Assembly: GCA_947184155.2 (NCBI GenBank)
Contig: CAMXCT020001545.1
Coordinates: 1-64,000 of the forward strand
From: Cladocopium goreaui
Taxonomy: Eukaryota > Sar > Dinophyceae > Suessiales > Symbiodiniaceae
Direction of reading: 5' to 3'
DNA: 64,000 bases
Shown here piece after piece: positions 53,120-64,000 of this stretch. The notes under the pieces were generated by a model. The model had not been told where the DNA came from and did not search any database. It worked only from the letters and a program-made list of their open reading frames with translations. Every line of letters starts with the position of its first letter. The first letter of the stretch is position 1. Made by a program: the position numbers and the translations under genes.

Positions 53120-53184
53120 TGGGTAATTCAACTATTTCGACTGGATCATTTTCAATAGCTATGTTATATAAATTACCAGAGGGT

Positions 53185-54117
53185 ATCTACTGGAGATGAT
53201 ATGATTGTATATCCCCAAAAGTTGGGTGATGTTCAATTAGGACATTTACCAACCCCTGCATGACAGACATGGTGGATTTTCCTATCTATGGCAATGTTTT
53301 TTCTATGGCAATGTTTTTTCATGAGGGTGAGGGCAAGTGGTAAAAATAGTGTGATCTTCCAAAGGAAACGGCGGAAACGGTTAGTTCTTACCAGAGGGCA
53401 TTGTTATACAGATCTATTGATGGTTCAGGATCCATGACCGGGAAATCATCCCTTTCCATGGCCCTACGATAACCGCTATTCTCAGGTTAGTGAATTATTA
53501 CAATTCAGCAATTCAGCCAGAATTGATGGCTGGATTTAAGGTGGTAAACCCAGCGCCGTTCACCATCCCTAATGATAAATGAGAAACGATAATGATATAT
53601 AATGATAATGTATGAGACCCCTGATCACTTGGATGATGTAGATATATAGCTGATATATAGCTGATAGCTAGATTTACCTGAGATGATTTCGACGTGTCCT
53701 TCACCATGATTGCCTACCTTGGGATTGGCTTCGTACTGCGTACTGCGCACAGTCATGGAGCTTTCCGCACAGTCATGGGGGTACCCCAAATCTATGGCAA
53801 ATCAATAGACCTTTTTAGTTTTTGTATAGTATTAATAGAAAACACCCATGGTGACGACTGGGGTACCATCTTGGGAAACCGGTTAAACCGGATAGGTTGA
53901 CCATCTCAAGAGACCATAAACAGAGCCATGAGGACCACTTGGAGCCATAGATGAGGATCCATCCCGCGAAAACTCAAACATCATTCCCTGAGTTGAATCA
54001 TGGGAAGTGCTGGGAACACATATTTTTTTTGAGTTGATATCTGGAATCTTAAACAGATACCACAGAGATCCACAGAGATTGACAATAGTTTTCTAGTCAA
54101 AACATGTCAATTTCCAG
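53185..54117. other. Intron-like stretch
   Basis: A lone family A end at 53383-53398 (gttcttaccagaggg). The ORF at 53694-53900 lacks codon bias. Nothing else. Confidence 0.4.
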
Positions 54118-54238
54118 TCAAGACATCTGCGAAGCACGGGCAACACGGGCAGAAAAAGCCACTTCACTAGCGATCCAGGCAGTTGCGGAAACACTGCTGG
54201 GGAAATCACCAGTCTTCCAAGCCCAGCCACTGCCAGGG
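54118..54238 (+). CDS. Candidate exon (40 codons)
   Basis: After caatttccag the frame QDICEARATRAEKATSLAIQ then AVAETLLGKSP is Ala-rich and helical. Possible donor CCAGG|GTCTAT. Confidence 0.4.
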
Positions 54239-54300
54239 TCTATGTCGATTTACTGGAGGGTCACATACATTCAATGGGAGAGTCCCTGGTCCAATCCCAG

Positions 54301-54366
54301 GCGGCAAGAACCGAGTCCAGTTGGCGCGAGTGGTCCGAGGCTAAACAGAACTGGGGCCCCCAAAAG
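54301..54366 (+). CDS. Candidate exon (22 codons)
   Basis: It lies between gtccaatcccag and CAAAAG|GTTGGG, phase 0 to 0: AARTESSWREWSEAKQNWG. GC3-rich. Confidence 0.5.
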
Positions 54367-55788
54367 GTTGGGAGTTGGTTGGGATGATTTATTATTGGGC
54401 TTAAACATTGGTTAAACCTCATTGCAGTATTGGAGCCAGATTCTTCTGTGTTTCTGTTCTTAATATCTGTTCTTAATTGTGTTTCTCTTGTGGTTGCTGT
54501 TATTGTTTTGATGTTTCTTATCGTAAAAGTATCTCTGACTGACTGAATACGTCGAACCACAGGTTCCCGTTCGCAATTAGAGGTCGAGGTTTGCCAGGGT
54601 CTCCTTAGATGCCAACGATTCAACAGGGGTTGTTTATTTGGGCCTTGCATTTGTTTCTTGATTGAATTATCATATATTGTATTATATTATATTATATTAT
54701 ATTATATTATTATATATATATACATATCAGTCTCCTGCTTGACAAAGGAAAACATCAGAAATGAGCAATTAAGGAAAATCCATCAAGAATGGTCGTAATC
54801 ATAATCTCATGATATCTTATGATTTCTTTGAGATAATCCAGGGCATGAACTTGACAGCGAATGAGGTCGCAGCGGGATAATGGAGAGGATGGCTACAAGT
54901 GTCTCGGATTTGTGAAGTAGATCTAGATCTTGGAAGTAAAGCGGATTCCCCACCCGAAATCAACAGGATGTCAGCACATGGCGGTGCTTGATGGTTCCAA
55001 AGTGTTCCAAAGGTTTGTATTTGTGTTATCCACTTTACGAATTACTGTGTCAAGCAACCAGTAGATTCTGTATACGGCCAACTCCATTTGCTCATCAGCA
55101 TCGAGCTGTAAAAAAATGTTGGGCGCAGGTTCGTTTCCAACTTTTTTTTTGATTTGACCCCAGTTTGTTTTACGAAGATTTGATTTGGGATCGGTCTTAA
55201 TACGGTTATAAGATGTATTAATAATAATATATATATATAATATATGTATATGCATATATGATTTGGGATGGGGTTGAAACCGTTTGCTCATTGTTGTTCA
55301 GAAGCCGCATCGAACGGATATCCTTTTTCGACTGTCACTGTATGGTGAGTATGGTGAAGTGCGCCACAAAGCCAAGATCATCGTAGATATGTGGTAAGTT
55401 GGTTTGATTCAAACCATCACTGTCGAGAAAGTGAACTCAATCTTTAGGTGGAAAAGAAGCAACCAAGTTAGTGCCATATCCAACATTTCTTTGCATGGTA
55501 CCCCAAGAAGAATAGATCGAGTCCAAGAGTAAATCAGGGGTTCGTGGATAAAAGGAGTTTGCATGTTAAGATGTTTCTTGAAGGTTGGTTTGTATTCCTA
55601 GATCAGACGATAGGAAGACCATGTTAATTGGGCGTTGTCCATTGTGGTGGATATATCTCGAGATGTTTCCAGATGGGTCAATAGAACTCTTGAAAACCAA
55701 CTTACCTATCTTTTGAGGACCTATCTTTGTGTATGTGTTTTTTTAATTGATGATTATCATGGGGATGGTAAACACCTTTAAATGCCAG
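54367..55788. repeat. Intron-like stretch
   Basis: TATTA microsatellite at 54670-54722 and TA tract at 55228-55255. Patches near 54841-54864 and 55060-55130 are coding-like but unresolved. Confidence 0.4.
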
Positions 55789-55860
55789 CACCTCAATTGC
55801 GGCCGCCTGCGCAAGCAGCGGCCCACCGGGGCGTCCATCGGATTCATGGGATCCGATGAA
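55789..55860 (+). CDS. Candidate exon, frame uncertain
   Basis: After taaatgccag a GC-rich segment is open in two frames (HLNCGRLRKQRPTGAS... or PQLRPPAQAAAHRG...). Coding is likely, frame not. Confidence 0.35.
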
Positions 55861-57153
55861 TCATGGTTATTGTAATTATTATCATCATATCCATATGGAA
55901 AATAAGCATCTTTAATAGGTAAATCATAATTTCTATCATCTATAAATGGGCCATATACCATAGCTATATGTCTGAAATAACCACAGGGTCATGTTTTTTT
56001 TTTAAAGCTTTGCACGTTTGGGGATTATCATGATCTATGATGGGAATCCAGCTCTTCAACAGATTGGTTGACAGCGCACAAAATGTGGACTTCTAAGCCA
56101 ACGTTAGCATCCACTTACTATAAGAAGGTACCAACTTACTATAAGTTATCAACCAAAGTTAAGTCAGTCATATTTTTTTTTTTTACACCATGTTATCTCC
56201 CAACCGTCCCTTGAGGTTTGGGGATTTTTCTCGTGGACTTCTGCATCAGATGAAGGCGAGCAGCTAGGGAACACCTAGGGTTTCCCAATGGTTTCCAACC
56301 AACCAACCAACCAACCAACCAACCAACCAACCAACCAACCAACCAATGGTTTCCCAGTGGTTTCCCGGAAAATGACTATGCCATAGAAATGGATGAAATA
56401 TGATGAAATGCTTGGTCGAAGTCACATGGCAATATATTTCACGAGAGAGTTGATCTGGCGAATGTTCAGCAATCTTTGATTGCTCACCGGCACAGTATAG
56501 ATATGCGTGATAACAAATAAGTTTTTTTTTTTTTCCGGATCATTTTGTCACAATTGAATATTGAAATGTATTGAATGAAGTATCTCAATACTTCAAACAT
56601 ATGATGGGAACCACACTAATATGTACTTAAACACTTAAACTAAAATTTACCAGATGTTGTCGGCTGGCAGAGCTTAAGTTTTGAGCCACAGCAATTTGTT
56701 CTGCCAACAGCCAACGCAGATGAACTGATCTGAAACCGTCCCATGTTCTGGGGTAACAGCCAGATCTGGTTGGTGATTTCAAAACATTTCAATCATGTCT
56801 TCTTATTCAACCACATTTAAGGATGATAATCCCAACTGACAGCCAAAAAAAATCAGGGCCATTGAAACCACCAACCAGAGATGCAATTTCATCCCCAAGC
56901 TTGAATGGTTTAATCCTTTCGTTGTTTGCTATACCGGCTATGGTTATTTAACATAGCGAACTGGTATAGATGGCCCATCCATAGATGATTTATGATGACT
57001 TACCTATTAAAACATTGGATTTCCCATAGCTACGTTAAATAACCAGAGGGTAGATGGAACATAACCGTCAAAAGCGAAATATGTGTGTTTTTTTTCCGGT
57101 AGACCACCAAAGATTGACCATGGCATGATGTAGATTGTGATGAGCTTCTGAGA
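55861..57153. repeat. Stretch with (CCAA)n, family D and family B MITEs
   Basis: (CCAA)n at 56297-56345, family D at 56766-56878 and a family B-like element at 56930-57051. No gene. Confidence 0.6.
56766..56878. repeat. MITE family D copy with 4-bp target duplication
   Basis: CTGGTTGGTGATTTC...GAAACCACCAACCAG flanked by agat on both sides. Confidence 0.75.
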
Positions 57154-57350
57154 ATGGATCCACATCTATCAGCAGCCAAAAGGCGGTCCTTTTTTGAGCC
57201 TTGGCGCAGATTCCTTCTGTTCAGACAATCCAAGTGGCTGACTTATTGTGATGAACTAAACCTTGTCAATTTTGTGGGTCGAGGCCCCATTCGGGTTCCC
57301 GCTTTGGAGTTTAAATCAACAATTAACAGGCCCTTGATGTTTACCCTCTG
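57154..57350 (+). CDS. Candidate exon running into a MITE donor
   Basis: The open frame contains KRRSFFEPWRRFLLFRQ and ELNLVNFVGRGPIRVPALE and ends at ACCCTCTG|GTAAAC, the family A MITE donor, in phase 2. A second frame (PKGGPFLSLGADSFC) is open in the first half. Confidence 0.3.
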
Positions 57351-57449
57351 GTAAACAAACATAGCTATTGAACATGGCCATAGAAATAGTTGATTTACCC
57401 ATAAAAAATGGTGATTTTCCATAGCTATGTAAACGTTTACCAGGGGGTA
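57342..57449. repeat. MITE family A copy
   Basis: TA-CCCTCTGGTAAACAAAC...ACGTTTACCAGGGGG-TA. Confidence 0.8.
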
Positions 57450-57490
57450 ACCCTTGAGAACTTACCTTAATTCCCTGACCTCTTGGGCAG

Positions 57491-57535
57491 CCGTTGGATG
57501 TTTCACCACAGCGTCGGACAGTTTGACAAATGTTG
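57491..57535 (+). CDS. Weak candidate exon after the MITE
   Basis: After cctcttgggcag a phase-2 entry reads RWMFHHSVGQFDKC; it would join to 57350. A different ORF (57454-57705) covers the same bases in another frame. Confidence 0.25.
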
Positions 57536-57942
57536 ACGTGGCACATTGGAACGCAGCTTATACGAACGCTGTACTTGGAGCTTGGGATCTCAATATTTCT
57601 TCAGCAATTGATAGTCTGCAAAAATCGATGGAGCCGAATCGAGCCATAAAAAATAGTAAAATATTCTGCAATTTTGCATGGGAACACATAGTATTTGAAG
57701 GATAACATGGGCCTGCAATTCTGGGAACCCACTGCTTCCAGGTGCAGTTCTAGGTAGTGGTAAGTGAATGTCTAGCGACGGTTATGAAGATGATATCCCA
57801 CCTTATGGTGGTTATTACCCTGGTTATACCGGTCATTCAACCATCATAATCATTCAACCATGATTACTTCCTGTACCCATTGTTAACCCATATGACCATT
57901 TAACAAAAAAATAACTCAACTGCACCCCAGTGGTTTTGGCAG
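57536..57942. other. Non-coding or unresolved
   Basis: The ORF to 57705 (TSWAAVGCFTTASDS...) lacks splice or codon support. The rest is repeat-like. Confidence 0.3.
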
Positions 57943-58032
57943 CTTATCTCGTTGAGCGTTGAGGCGGGCGTCAGAGATTTGAAACACAAAGCGGCTGACG
58001 CTGCGCTCACCCTGAAGGACGACACGACAAGG
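57943..58032 (+). CDS. Candidate exon, helical (30 codons)
   Basis: After tggttttggcag: LISLSVEAGVRDLKHKAAD then AALTLKDDTTR; GC3-rich, coiled-coil-like. Donor not canonical (ACAAG|GATGG). Confidence 0.5.
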
Positions 58033-59337
58033 ATGGAAAGATCATCTCACCCAACCCTGTTTTTTTTGTTAAGTTCCCATTGAGTGGTGTTTTTTTTAAT
58101 GTTATAACATGGCTTATCAGAATGGTTCTGCTATATGTGGGTTATCTGATGATGGGTGAGAAGCATGGGACCATTAAGCCACCGTGGCGATCCGTGGGGT
58201 GATCCTCCAAGATAACCCATGATGTTTAACCGTTTAACCCTCATTGTTTCCAGGTTTCTCCAGGTTTCCAACTTTTAAGTATTTGTTTGGTGGGTTGCTA
58301 TACTGCCGAATTTCAAAAGAAGTTAACAATATTTTTATAAAAATTCGGCATATTTATATCTATATTTTTATCCACTTTGTCTGTTTATAAAGATCCTATA
58401 TCTATATTTTTCCATATTGACACCCTTCAGGATATTAGAGACAGGAGTGTGTTACATTGTTAAGTAGCCCTTCAGCCATTGGGCAATGTTTTTTGTGATT
58501 CAATACTTGGGGGTGCATCCCACTTAGTAAATGGGTTATACGGTTATACCCCCCAGTTATATGTGGAATATCCCCTATTATATGTGTGATATTTTTTGGG
58601 GGGTTATATGGTTTAAAAACCATTTACCCTCTCGTAAACTAACATAGCTATTGAAAATTGCCATTTATAGCTGATTTACCCATTAAACATAGTGATTTTC
58701 CATAGCTATGTAAACGTTTACCAGAGGGTACTGTTTTAAGAACGGGATGCACATCCTTTTGTATCCGAAAAATGGTCTATTCGGGATCCTGAACCAAGCC
58801 ATTACAGTACGGGGGGCAAGGACTATAAAGGTACGGGACAAGGAGGTATTTGTCACAGCATTCTGACTTCGAAACGTAAATCTTCCTGGTGAAATCACAT
58901 CTTGTTCAGTAGAAAAAGGTGCCTGGTGCTGGTGTATCCTGATTGCTGTGTCTTTCATTTTTAGTGTTTGATCCTTGCTTTGGTTCATCATGCGTTCTCC
59001 GGAAAAAAAACCGGCAGTCAATATCTTGTCGCCCACCCAAAAAAAATGAACCCCCATGATGTGATGCACCAAGATGTCACATGTTGCATGACAATCAGTA
59101 GATTGTCGCCCACCCCTCTGACCTTCGGTGACCGAACCACGTTGATAGTCAAATGATATGAGAATTGCGGGATTCATAAGATGGGTAAGTCTGCCACCCC
59201 CTCTGAACTTCACGTTGATAGTCTCATGATATGTGACCTGATCATTGAAATGGATCAATATGGATAAGCAATTTTTCAGTGGCCCTAAATGGCCATTTGA
59301 ATGAGAAAGTATGGGAACACTATCCTGATTTTTTCAG
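58033..59337. repeat. Stretch with nested MITEs
   Basis: The outer palindrome CTTGGGGGTGCATCCCAC (58507) ... GGATGCACATCC (58746-58757) encloses a family A MITE (58625-58730). ccacccctctga..ttc..acgttgatagtc recurs at about 59110 and 59197. No gene. Confidence 0.5.
58625..58730. repeat. MITE family A copy, nested
   Basis: TA-CCCTCTCGTAAACTAAC...ACGTTTACCAGAGGG-TA, inside the larger palindrome. Confidence 0.8.
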
Positions 59338-59521
59338 GTTTATAGCGCTGTTTCAGCTCGGAACTTCGACTCGATGGAGACTTCATAGCGGCGAAGATCA
59401 CAGGAGACTTCCTGGCCAGCGAAGCTTCGACTTGCGAAGGAACCTGAAACCTGAAACTTCCCGCGATCTCCGAGCACATCGGCCCAGGAGAGGAATGGCG
59501 CTTCTTCCCGCTACAAATTAA
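59338..59521 (+). CDS. Candidate exon, Arg-rich
   Basis: After gattttttcag the frame FIALFQLGTSTRWRLHSG then DLRRNLKPETSRDLRA is open to TAA. The - strand is also open across most of it. Confidence 0.35.
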
Positions 59522-60896
59522 ACAACTTAAATCAACTTAAGCAAACAACATGTTCTGAAGCATAGATTTACGCATAGATTTGTCGTCGAACGCAACCAGG
59601 CCAAGTCTGCGGTGCATGTTGATCGTGTTGTGATGAGATATAAAAATTATAAAATCAATTGAATATCTATGGGGATTTCGTGCTTTTTTATGGTGATTAA
59701 TAGATATTGAACCAAGATATAAAATCAATTGAATATCTATTCTCTGAAAAAGATTTGAAAAGGACTTGATCATGGGCATACTTCGGCCCCCAAAAAAATT
59801 CAGCCCCATTCCTCTACGAAAGAATCATCTGTCAATGCCTCGGTGGTCTGGCTGCGAATATGTGTCGCGGTGCTTCTCTTTACGGGGTGAGTTCCGCTGT
59901 GAAGATGATGTTTTACCATCGGGTTATTTAATTAACATAGCCATGGAAAATCACCATGCTATTAAGTTCGGTATGGGCCATCTATTTCGATTAGGGCCAT
60001 CTGGCTTAACCATGGTATGTTAGTCATAGATGTTTCTCATCAGGTTTTATCAGGCGATTAATAAGGCAAGTATTCAGATCGGGGATGATCGAGCATGGAT
60101 CCTAAGTCAGTGGGCCACCTGCCTTATTAATATGGGTGTGTCTGAAAATAGTGTACCCCTAAACCCAATGGTTAATGATCATTATCCCTATTAAATGGCT
60201 ATAATTGGGAATATACCCTATTTTCAGACAAACCCATATATCAATATCACATCATACTATCTTTGGCAACCACGGCCCTCATTGCATCTGTTTGATAATA
60301 TTTGATAATCCGTTTGAAATTTTAGTGACACACATACTTCAGAAGTATATCTGAGATAGTGTAACATATCAACTGATAAATGTATATAAATGTTATATTA
60401 CATACTCAAAAAGTAGCTATAGAAAATAGAAACCTCATGACATCCAACCAATTCTCTCTCCCTGTGATCTTTCTGTATTTGGCAGAATTATATCGATGAC
60501 TCCATGACCTTACCAACAATGATGGCTAGATCTAGGTGGCTATGAGTGATTGGGTAGCCCCAATATAAATGAATGCTACAGACCAAGAGAAGTGGTCGCC
60601 ACTGTGCTTCAAGTTTGACGGTGGACCCCAAAAAAAAGGACCCCCAAATGCAGCTTGTTGATGGAATCGCCAATATTCCCAGACTTGGTGACAAGGAATA
60701 TTTGCAGTGCGGGGTGCTCATGGTAACAACAGATCCCGGCTTCATGTAGATTTATCCATGTTTATGATAAAAACCCAGTGTTTCCGGTTAAGATATCCCA
60801 AGTCTTTATGGTAAATTGTTCCAACTTTCCGTGCTACACTCGGATTTCCGTTGAAGATTTCCCAGTTTTTGAACAGTTTTGAACAGCAGGAGACCC
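59522..60896. repeat. Intron-like stretch
   Basis: Direct repeat ataaaatcaattgaatatctat at about 59648 and 59718, family B-like element at 59921-60020, family E MITE at 60133-60236. No gene. Confidence 0.45.
60133..60236 (+). repeat. MITE family E copy 1
   Basis: TGGGTGTGTCTGAAAATA...TTTTCAGACAAACCCA flanked by TA; identical over 104 bases to the reverse complement of 61414-61517. Confidence 0.85.
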
Positions 60897-60951
60897 ACGA
60901 GCAGCGTGCGGTGGACTATGTGCGCGAGCTGGCCGCGTGGGGTCCCAGCCG
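60897..60951 (+). CDS. Candidate exon (18 codons)
   Basis: It lies between cagttttgaacag and CCAGCCG|GTGCCC: QETHEQRAVDYVRELAAWG; very GC3-rich. It may instead extend to about 60980. Confidence 0.5.
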
Positions 60952-61838
60952 GTGCCCAGTGGGGGCAGCCCCAACTCGCTGGATGGCTATGGAACATGAC
61001 CATATCCAGCAAAAGATTGTGTTTTTTTTTGTGGACCAGCAAAGATTAACCATGATTAATATGGTGTAGATGTGTTTTTTTTATTTTTGTTTGAGATATG
61101 ATCTGATAGATAGATATATATATATAGATGCTATTATTTTTGGGTTTGTTCATCTGGATGAGTTTGATCATGACCTCCAAAATCGTTATTCCATGCCACT
61201 CTTAACTTTTGAAGTTACTTTTTTCTGGGAGAAATCAGAAAGTTCTCCCCATTTATGGGTGGTCGTTCAGTCTCCGCAAAGATACTGCCAACTTTTACCA
61301 ATTCCACTGGATCATCATGAGGATTTTACTACCTCTGGAGACCCAAATGTTCGATCAAAGCAACTATGTTCAATCGGCACCGTGCCGATGATGATAGAAG
61401 CCATTCCAATATATGGGTTTGTCTGAAAATAGGGTATATTCCCAATTATAGCCATTTAATAGGGATAATGATCATTAACCATTGGGTTTAGGGGTACACT
61501 ATTTTCAGACACACCCATATCAGTGATCAGTATTGAGTTGATTGTCGCAAGGATTCCAATGATTTGATCCAACTAACAGATCTCAAAAAACATGAGGCAG
61601 GCATTGATTTCCCCGTTGTGTCCTAGGGACCTTGACCTCACCTGGTGACAGAAGTCACCACCTAATCCCATGACTGATCCGGCTGGTGCTGGTATATGAA
61701 TGCTAACATCAAGGGGGTTTTTGTTGATGGGATCCATGGAGCACCATATATAGCAGCACCGTTAGGATCCTATATATCCGTCATGGGAATGTCCGAGAGT
61801 TGTCGTACTAAAAATTCATGTATTTTTATGGCACCCAG
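60952..61838. repeat. Intron-like stretch with family E copy 2
   Basis: TA tract near 61110-61128 and the inverted family E MITE at 61414-61517. No gene. Confidence 0.45.
61414..61517 (-). repeat. MITE family E copy 2 (inverted)
   Basis: Exact reverse complement of 60133-60236, flanked by TA. Confidence 0.85.
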
Positions 61839-61927
61839 ACAGAATTTCCTGTGAACCCCCTGAGGCCAGTGACGAAGACTTACAGGCGCCGCGTTTTCGA
61901 TGGGCGCCCATTGAGTTCGTTGATTGA
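61839..61927 (+). CDS. Candidate terminal exon (28 codons plus stop)
   Basis: After tggcacccag: RISCEPPEASDEDLQAPR then FRWAPIEFVD and TGA at 61925. Good composition. Confidence 0.45.
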
Positions 61928-62328
61928 GCTATTCAAAATGGGTGATTTTCCATGGCTATGTAAAGGTTAGAGGGTAATATTATGTAATATTTATTAGTTG
62001 ATCTACCTTTTATAGTTGATCTACCTTGTAAAATTAGTGTTTTTCCATAATTGTGTTGGTTTACCAGAGGCTGGGTATCATCAATCTATGTTTGGATTAC
62101 CATTAGTCAAACCAAAATGGGATGTGGCCAACAAAAAGGGCAATACACCATTTATATAATACAACCAAGATAACACTAGCAACTGACAAACATGATGATT
62201 TCAGTGAAAACACCACGTTCTTGCACATGAAAACAACGGGATCTTATGATATATCATTGATATCATGATGTATCATGCTATGTTATGTTTTATCATGATA
62301 TATCATGCTACATTATGCTAGATTATGA

Positions 62329-62428
62329 CTGGTTGGTGGTTTCAAACACTTTTTATTTTCCATAATACATGGGATAATCCTTCCCATTGACTGATATTTT
62401 TCAGAGGGGTAGGTATACCACCAACCAG
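62329..62428. repeat. MITE family D copy with 4-bp target duplication
   Basis: CTGGTTGGTGGTTTC...TACCACCAACCAG flanked by atga on both sides. Confidence 0.75.
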
Positions 62429-62470
62429 ATGATATATCATGATCTTTGATGATATATCATGATATTCCAA

Positions 62471-62536
62471 CGCTGAGCCGCGTGGCTGTTTGGCACACAC
62501 GGATCTCCCACGAACTCAAGGAATCGTTCGACAGAT
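62471..62536 (+). CDS. Candidate exon (about 21 codons)
   Basis: LSRVAVWHTRISHELKESF, GC3-rich. Neither boundary is a clear canonical site. Confidence 0.35.
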
Positions 62537-62634
62537 GTAGGGAATTGGCCTTGAAACACCAACATTTTTTAGTCAGACTTTAGTCCAGATGGGTATAGGT
62601 CAAAATTGGCTACCAATGATATATATATATATAT

Positions 62635-62752
62635 TACCGTCTGGTAAACGTTTACATAGCTATGGAAAATCACCATGTTTTTAATGGGTAAATCCACTAT
62701 TTCGACTGGGCCATTTTCAATAGCAAACTGTAACAGTCATTACCAAAGGGTA
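62635..62752. repeat. MITE family A copy, right arm degraded
   Basis: TA-CCGTCTGGTAAACG...CATTACCAAAGGG-TA. Confidence 0.65.
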
Positions 62753-63180
62753 AAATCCGTGGTCGCAGAGGCTTCGGATGTTGACCCGTCTCCAGATCAG
62801 CTTTGCTGAGAAGGGTAGTGGTATAGCTGCTATAGATATTTTGTCGCATTGAAACCTGACAATGAGAAACCCCAAATTCCATCAAAATCATCAAATTCCA
62901 ATGGCGGACATTCCATGTTTCGCGGGTGAAAATCATTCCCCCAAAACATGTTCTGATGTAACTGCACCATGGATCATTTGCACATAATTATTTGCTCGAT
63001 GTGGTGACCCTCAGTGATGTTTGTTGGTTCATAATCCCATCTAACTATAGATATATCATGATATATCCACCATAAACGCCCACAAACCAAAGTTATAGCA
63101 ACCACCCAAAAGAATAGAAAAGGTTTATTCAATTCATCACAATTTCCGGACTGGATTTTACTTCTCGTTTTTCTTCGCAG
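62753..63180. other. Intron-like stretch
   Basis: A diverged, inverted family C-like segment at about 63016-63112 and a pyrimidine-rich run up to the acceptor at 63180. Confidence 0.4.
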
Positions 63181-63293
63181 GATGTGGCCCAGAATGCCAT
63201 GGAAGCGAAAGCCTCCACGAGTGCAGAACGCCTTTGGACACAGATCTGCAAGGAGCCGCGGTTCGCCGCGGCGAAGCCCAGGGCCCCAGTGAG
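63181..63293 (+). CDS. Strong candidate exon (37 codons + 2 nt)
   Basis: It lies between cgtttttcttcgcag and GTGAG|GTGACC. DVAQNAMEAKASTSAERLW then TQICKEPRFAAAKPRAP; high GC3, Ala-rich helical. Not recognised. Confidence 0.6.
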
Positions 63294-64000
63294 GTGACCA
63301 ATACCACAGGGTCTGCAACAATGGTGGTACTCATGTCGACCATGGCTTTGAATGCAATGGTCGAAATGGATGAGAACTGGGGGTACTGTACCCCTATTCT
63401 AGGAAACACCCATAGCACCAATAGCTGGTTAAGATTGGCCCTTATAATTATGGGTAGGTGGTTAAGATTCGTCTTAATAAGCCCATGACTAAGAATGGCT
63501 GGTTAATCAGTCCCTAGTAACAATGTTGGTGAACATTGAGGACTTGAATATTCTTAGTAATAGTAGTAATATATAATGGCTATCATTATAGATGATTATC
63601 AGTAGACAATAGTTATCATATTAGGACTATTATTAGTAATGACAGTAATCTGACTAAGAACCAAATATGGTTGTTAAGTGTTCAAACTGGTTTCAAAAAA
63701 AAGCGTAAGTCCAGGATGTTTGAGAATGGTAAGGTGGGATGCGTGAAAAATGTGATGAGAACCCTCATGATCTACAGTAATCCATACTCGTTTGTAATCA
63801 CATACTCTTTAATCAATGGCCATTTCAGGAACCTAAATTGGAGGTACCTACCATATATAAGGCCTATATAAGGCCTATATGTAATGGAATATCCCCAGAA
63901 AATATGGCCTTATATGGTACAGTACATCCATTTTAGGATCCTGAAATTATATACCATTGATTTAATAAACCAAGTCTTGTGGGTCTATAGAAAGGCTAAA
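63294..64000. repeat. Intron-like end of window
   Basis: A family J-like half (cccctattctaggaaacacc, about 63391) and a family G palindrome at 63815-63958. No gene. Confidence 0.5.
63815..63958. repeat. MITE family G copy 2
   Basis: Shares gtacctaccatatataagg and ggatcctgaaatt with 25040-25177. Confidence 0.7.

Noticed and set aside
1..64000. tRNA, rRNA or CRISPR features
   Set aside because: No cloverleaf, conserved rRNA segment or spaced direct-repeat array with unique spacers was found by eye; tandem repeats here have no unique spacers.

Overview
The window looks like nuclear DNA of a dinoflagellate (Symbiodiniaceae or Polarella-like). The reasons are: long AT-rich non-coding stretches packed with short palindromic (MITE-like) repeats; many very short, GC3-rich coding islands bounded by AG/GT splice signals; convincing coding islands on the + strand only, as expected for unidirectional dinoflagellate gene arrays; a Copia-type LTR retrotransposon with a very short LTR; and lysine/alanine-rich KRPA proteins. 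No bacterial operon, plasmid, CRISPR array, tRNA or rRNA was seen.

Layout. 1-3.1 kb: scattered exons of a + strand gene, ending in a good terminal exon (2875-3057). 3.19-11.19 kb: a compact, nearly intron-free island of about 8 kb. It is bounded by a perfect 20-bp terminal inverted repeat (3201-3220 / 11160-11179) and carries six same-strand ORFs. The last ORF resembles a transposase of the CMC/Plavaka type. Every intergenic spacer, and only these, carries copies of an 18-bp quasi-palindrome, GGGACCAGCAATGGGCCC. I read the island as a multigene DNA transposon and it is the main candidate for an undescribed system. 11.2-29.9 kb: introns, MITEs and microsatellites with about two dozen candidate exons, including a phase-consistent chain at 17.2-18.4 kb.

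29.98-39.07 kb: a complete Ty1/Copia-type LTR element with 142-bp identical LTRs, a 5-bp target duplication (tgatg), PBS, PPT, Gag, protease, an inserted methyltransferase-like domain, integrase, RT and RNase H. A 13-bp tandem duplication breaks the polyprotein frame inside RT. The element sits in an intron just upstream of a strong exon (39171-39320).

39.1-64 kb: more exons of one or more + strand genes, including a phase-consistent chain at 41.7-44.1 kb; a 1.65-kb tetranucleotide (CAGA/CATA) array at 49.3-50.95 kb whose long ORFs are artefacts; and many MITEs.

A recurring theme is that several MITE families begin with a splice donor (CTG|GT...) and end with an acceptor (...CCAG|A). Several predicted exon edges coincide with MITE edges, which suggests that these repeats act as, or contribute splice sites to, introns (introner-like elements). 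All exon calls rest on reading frame, codon-third-position GC and splice consensus only. Protein functions of the host genes could not be recognised.
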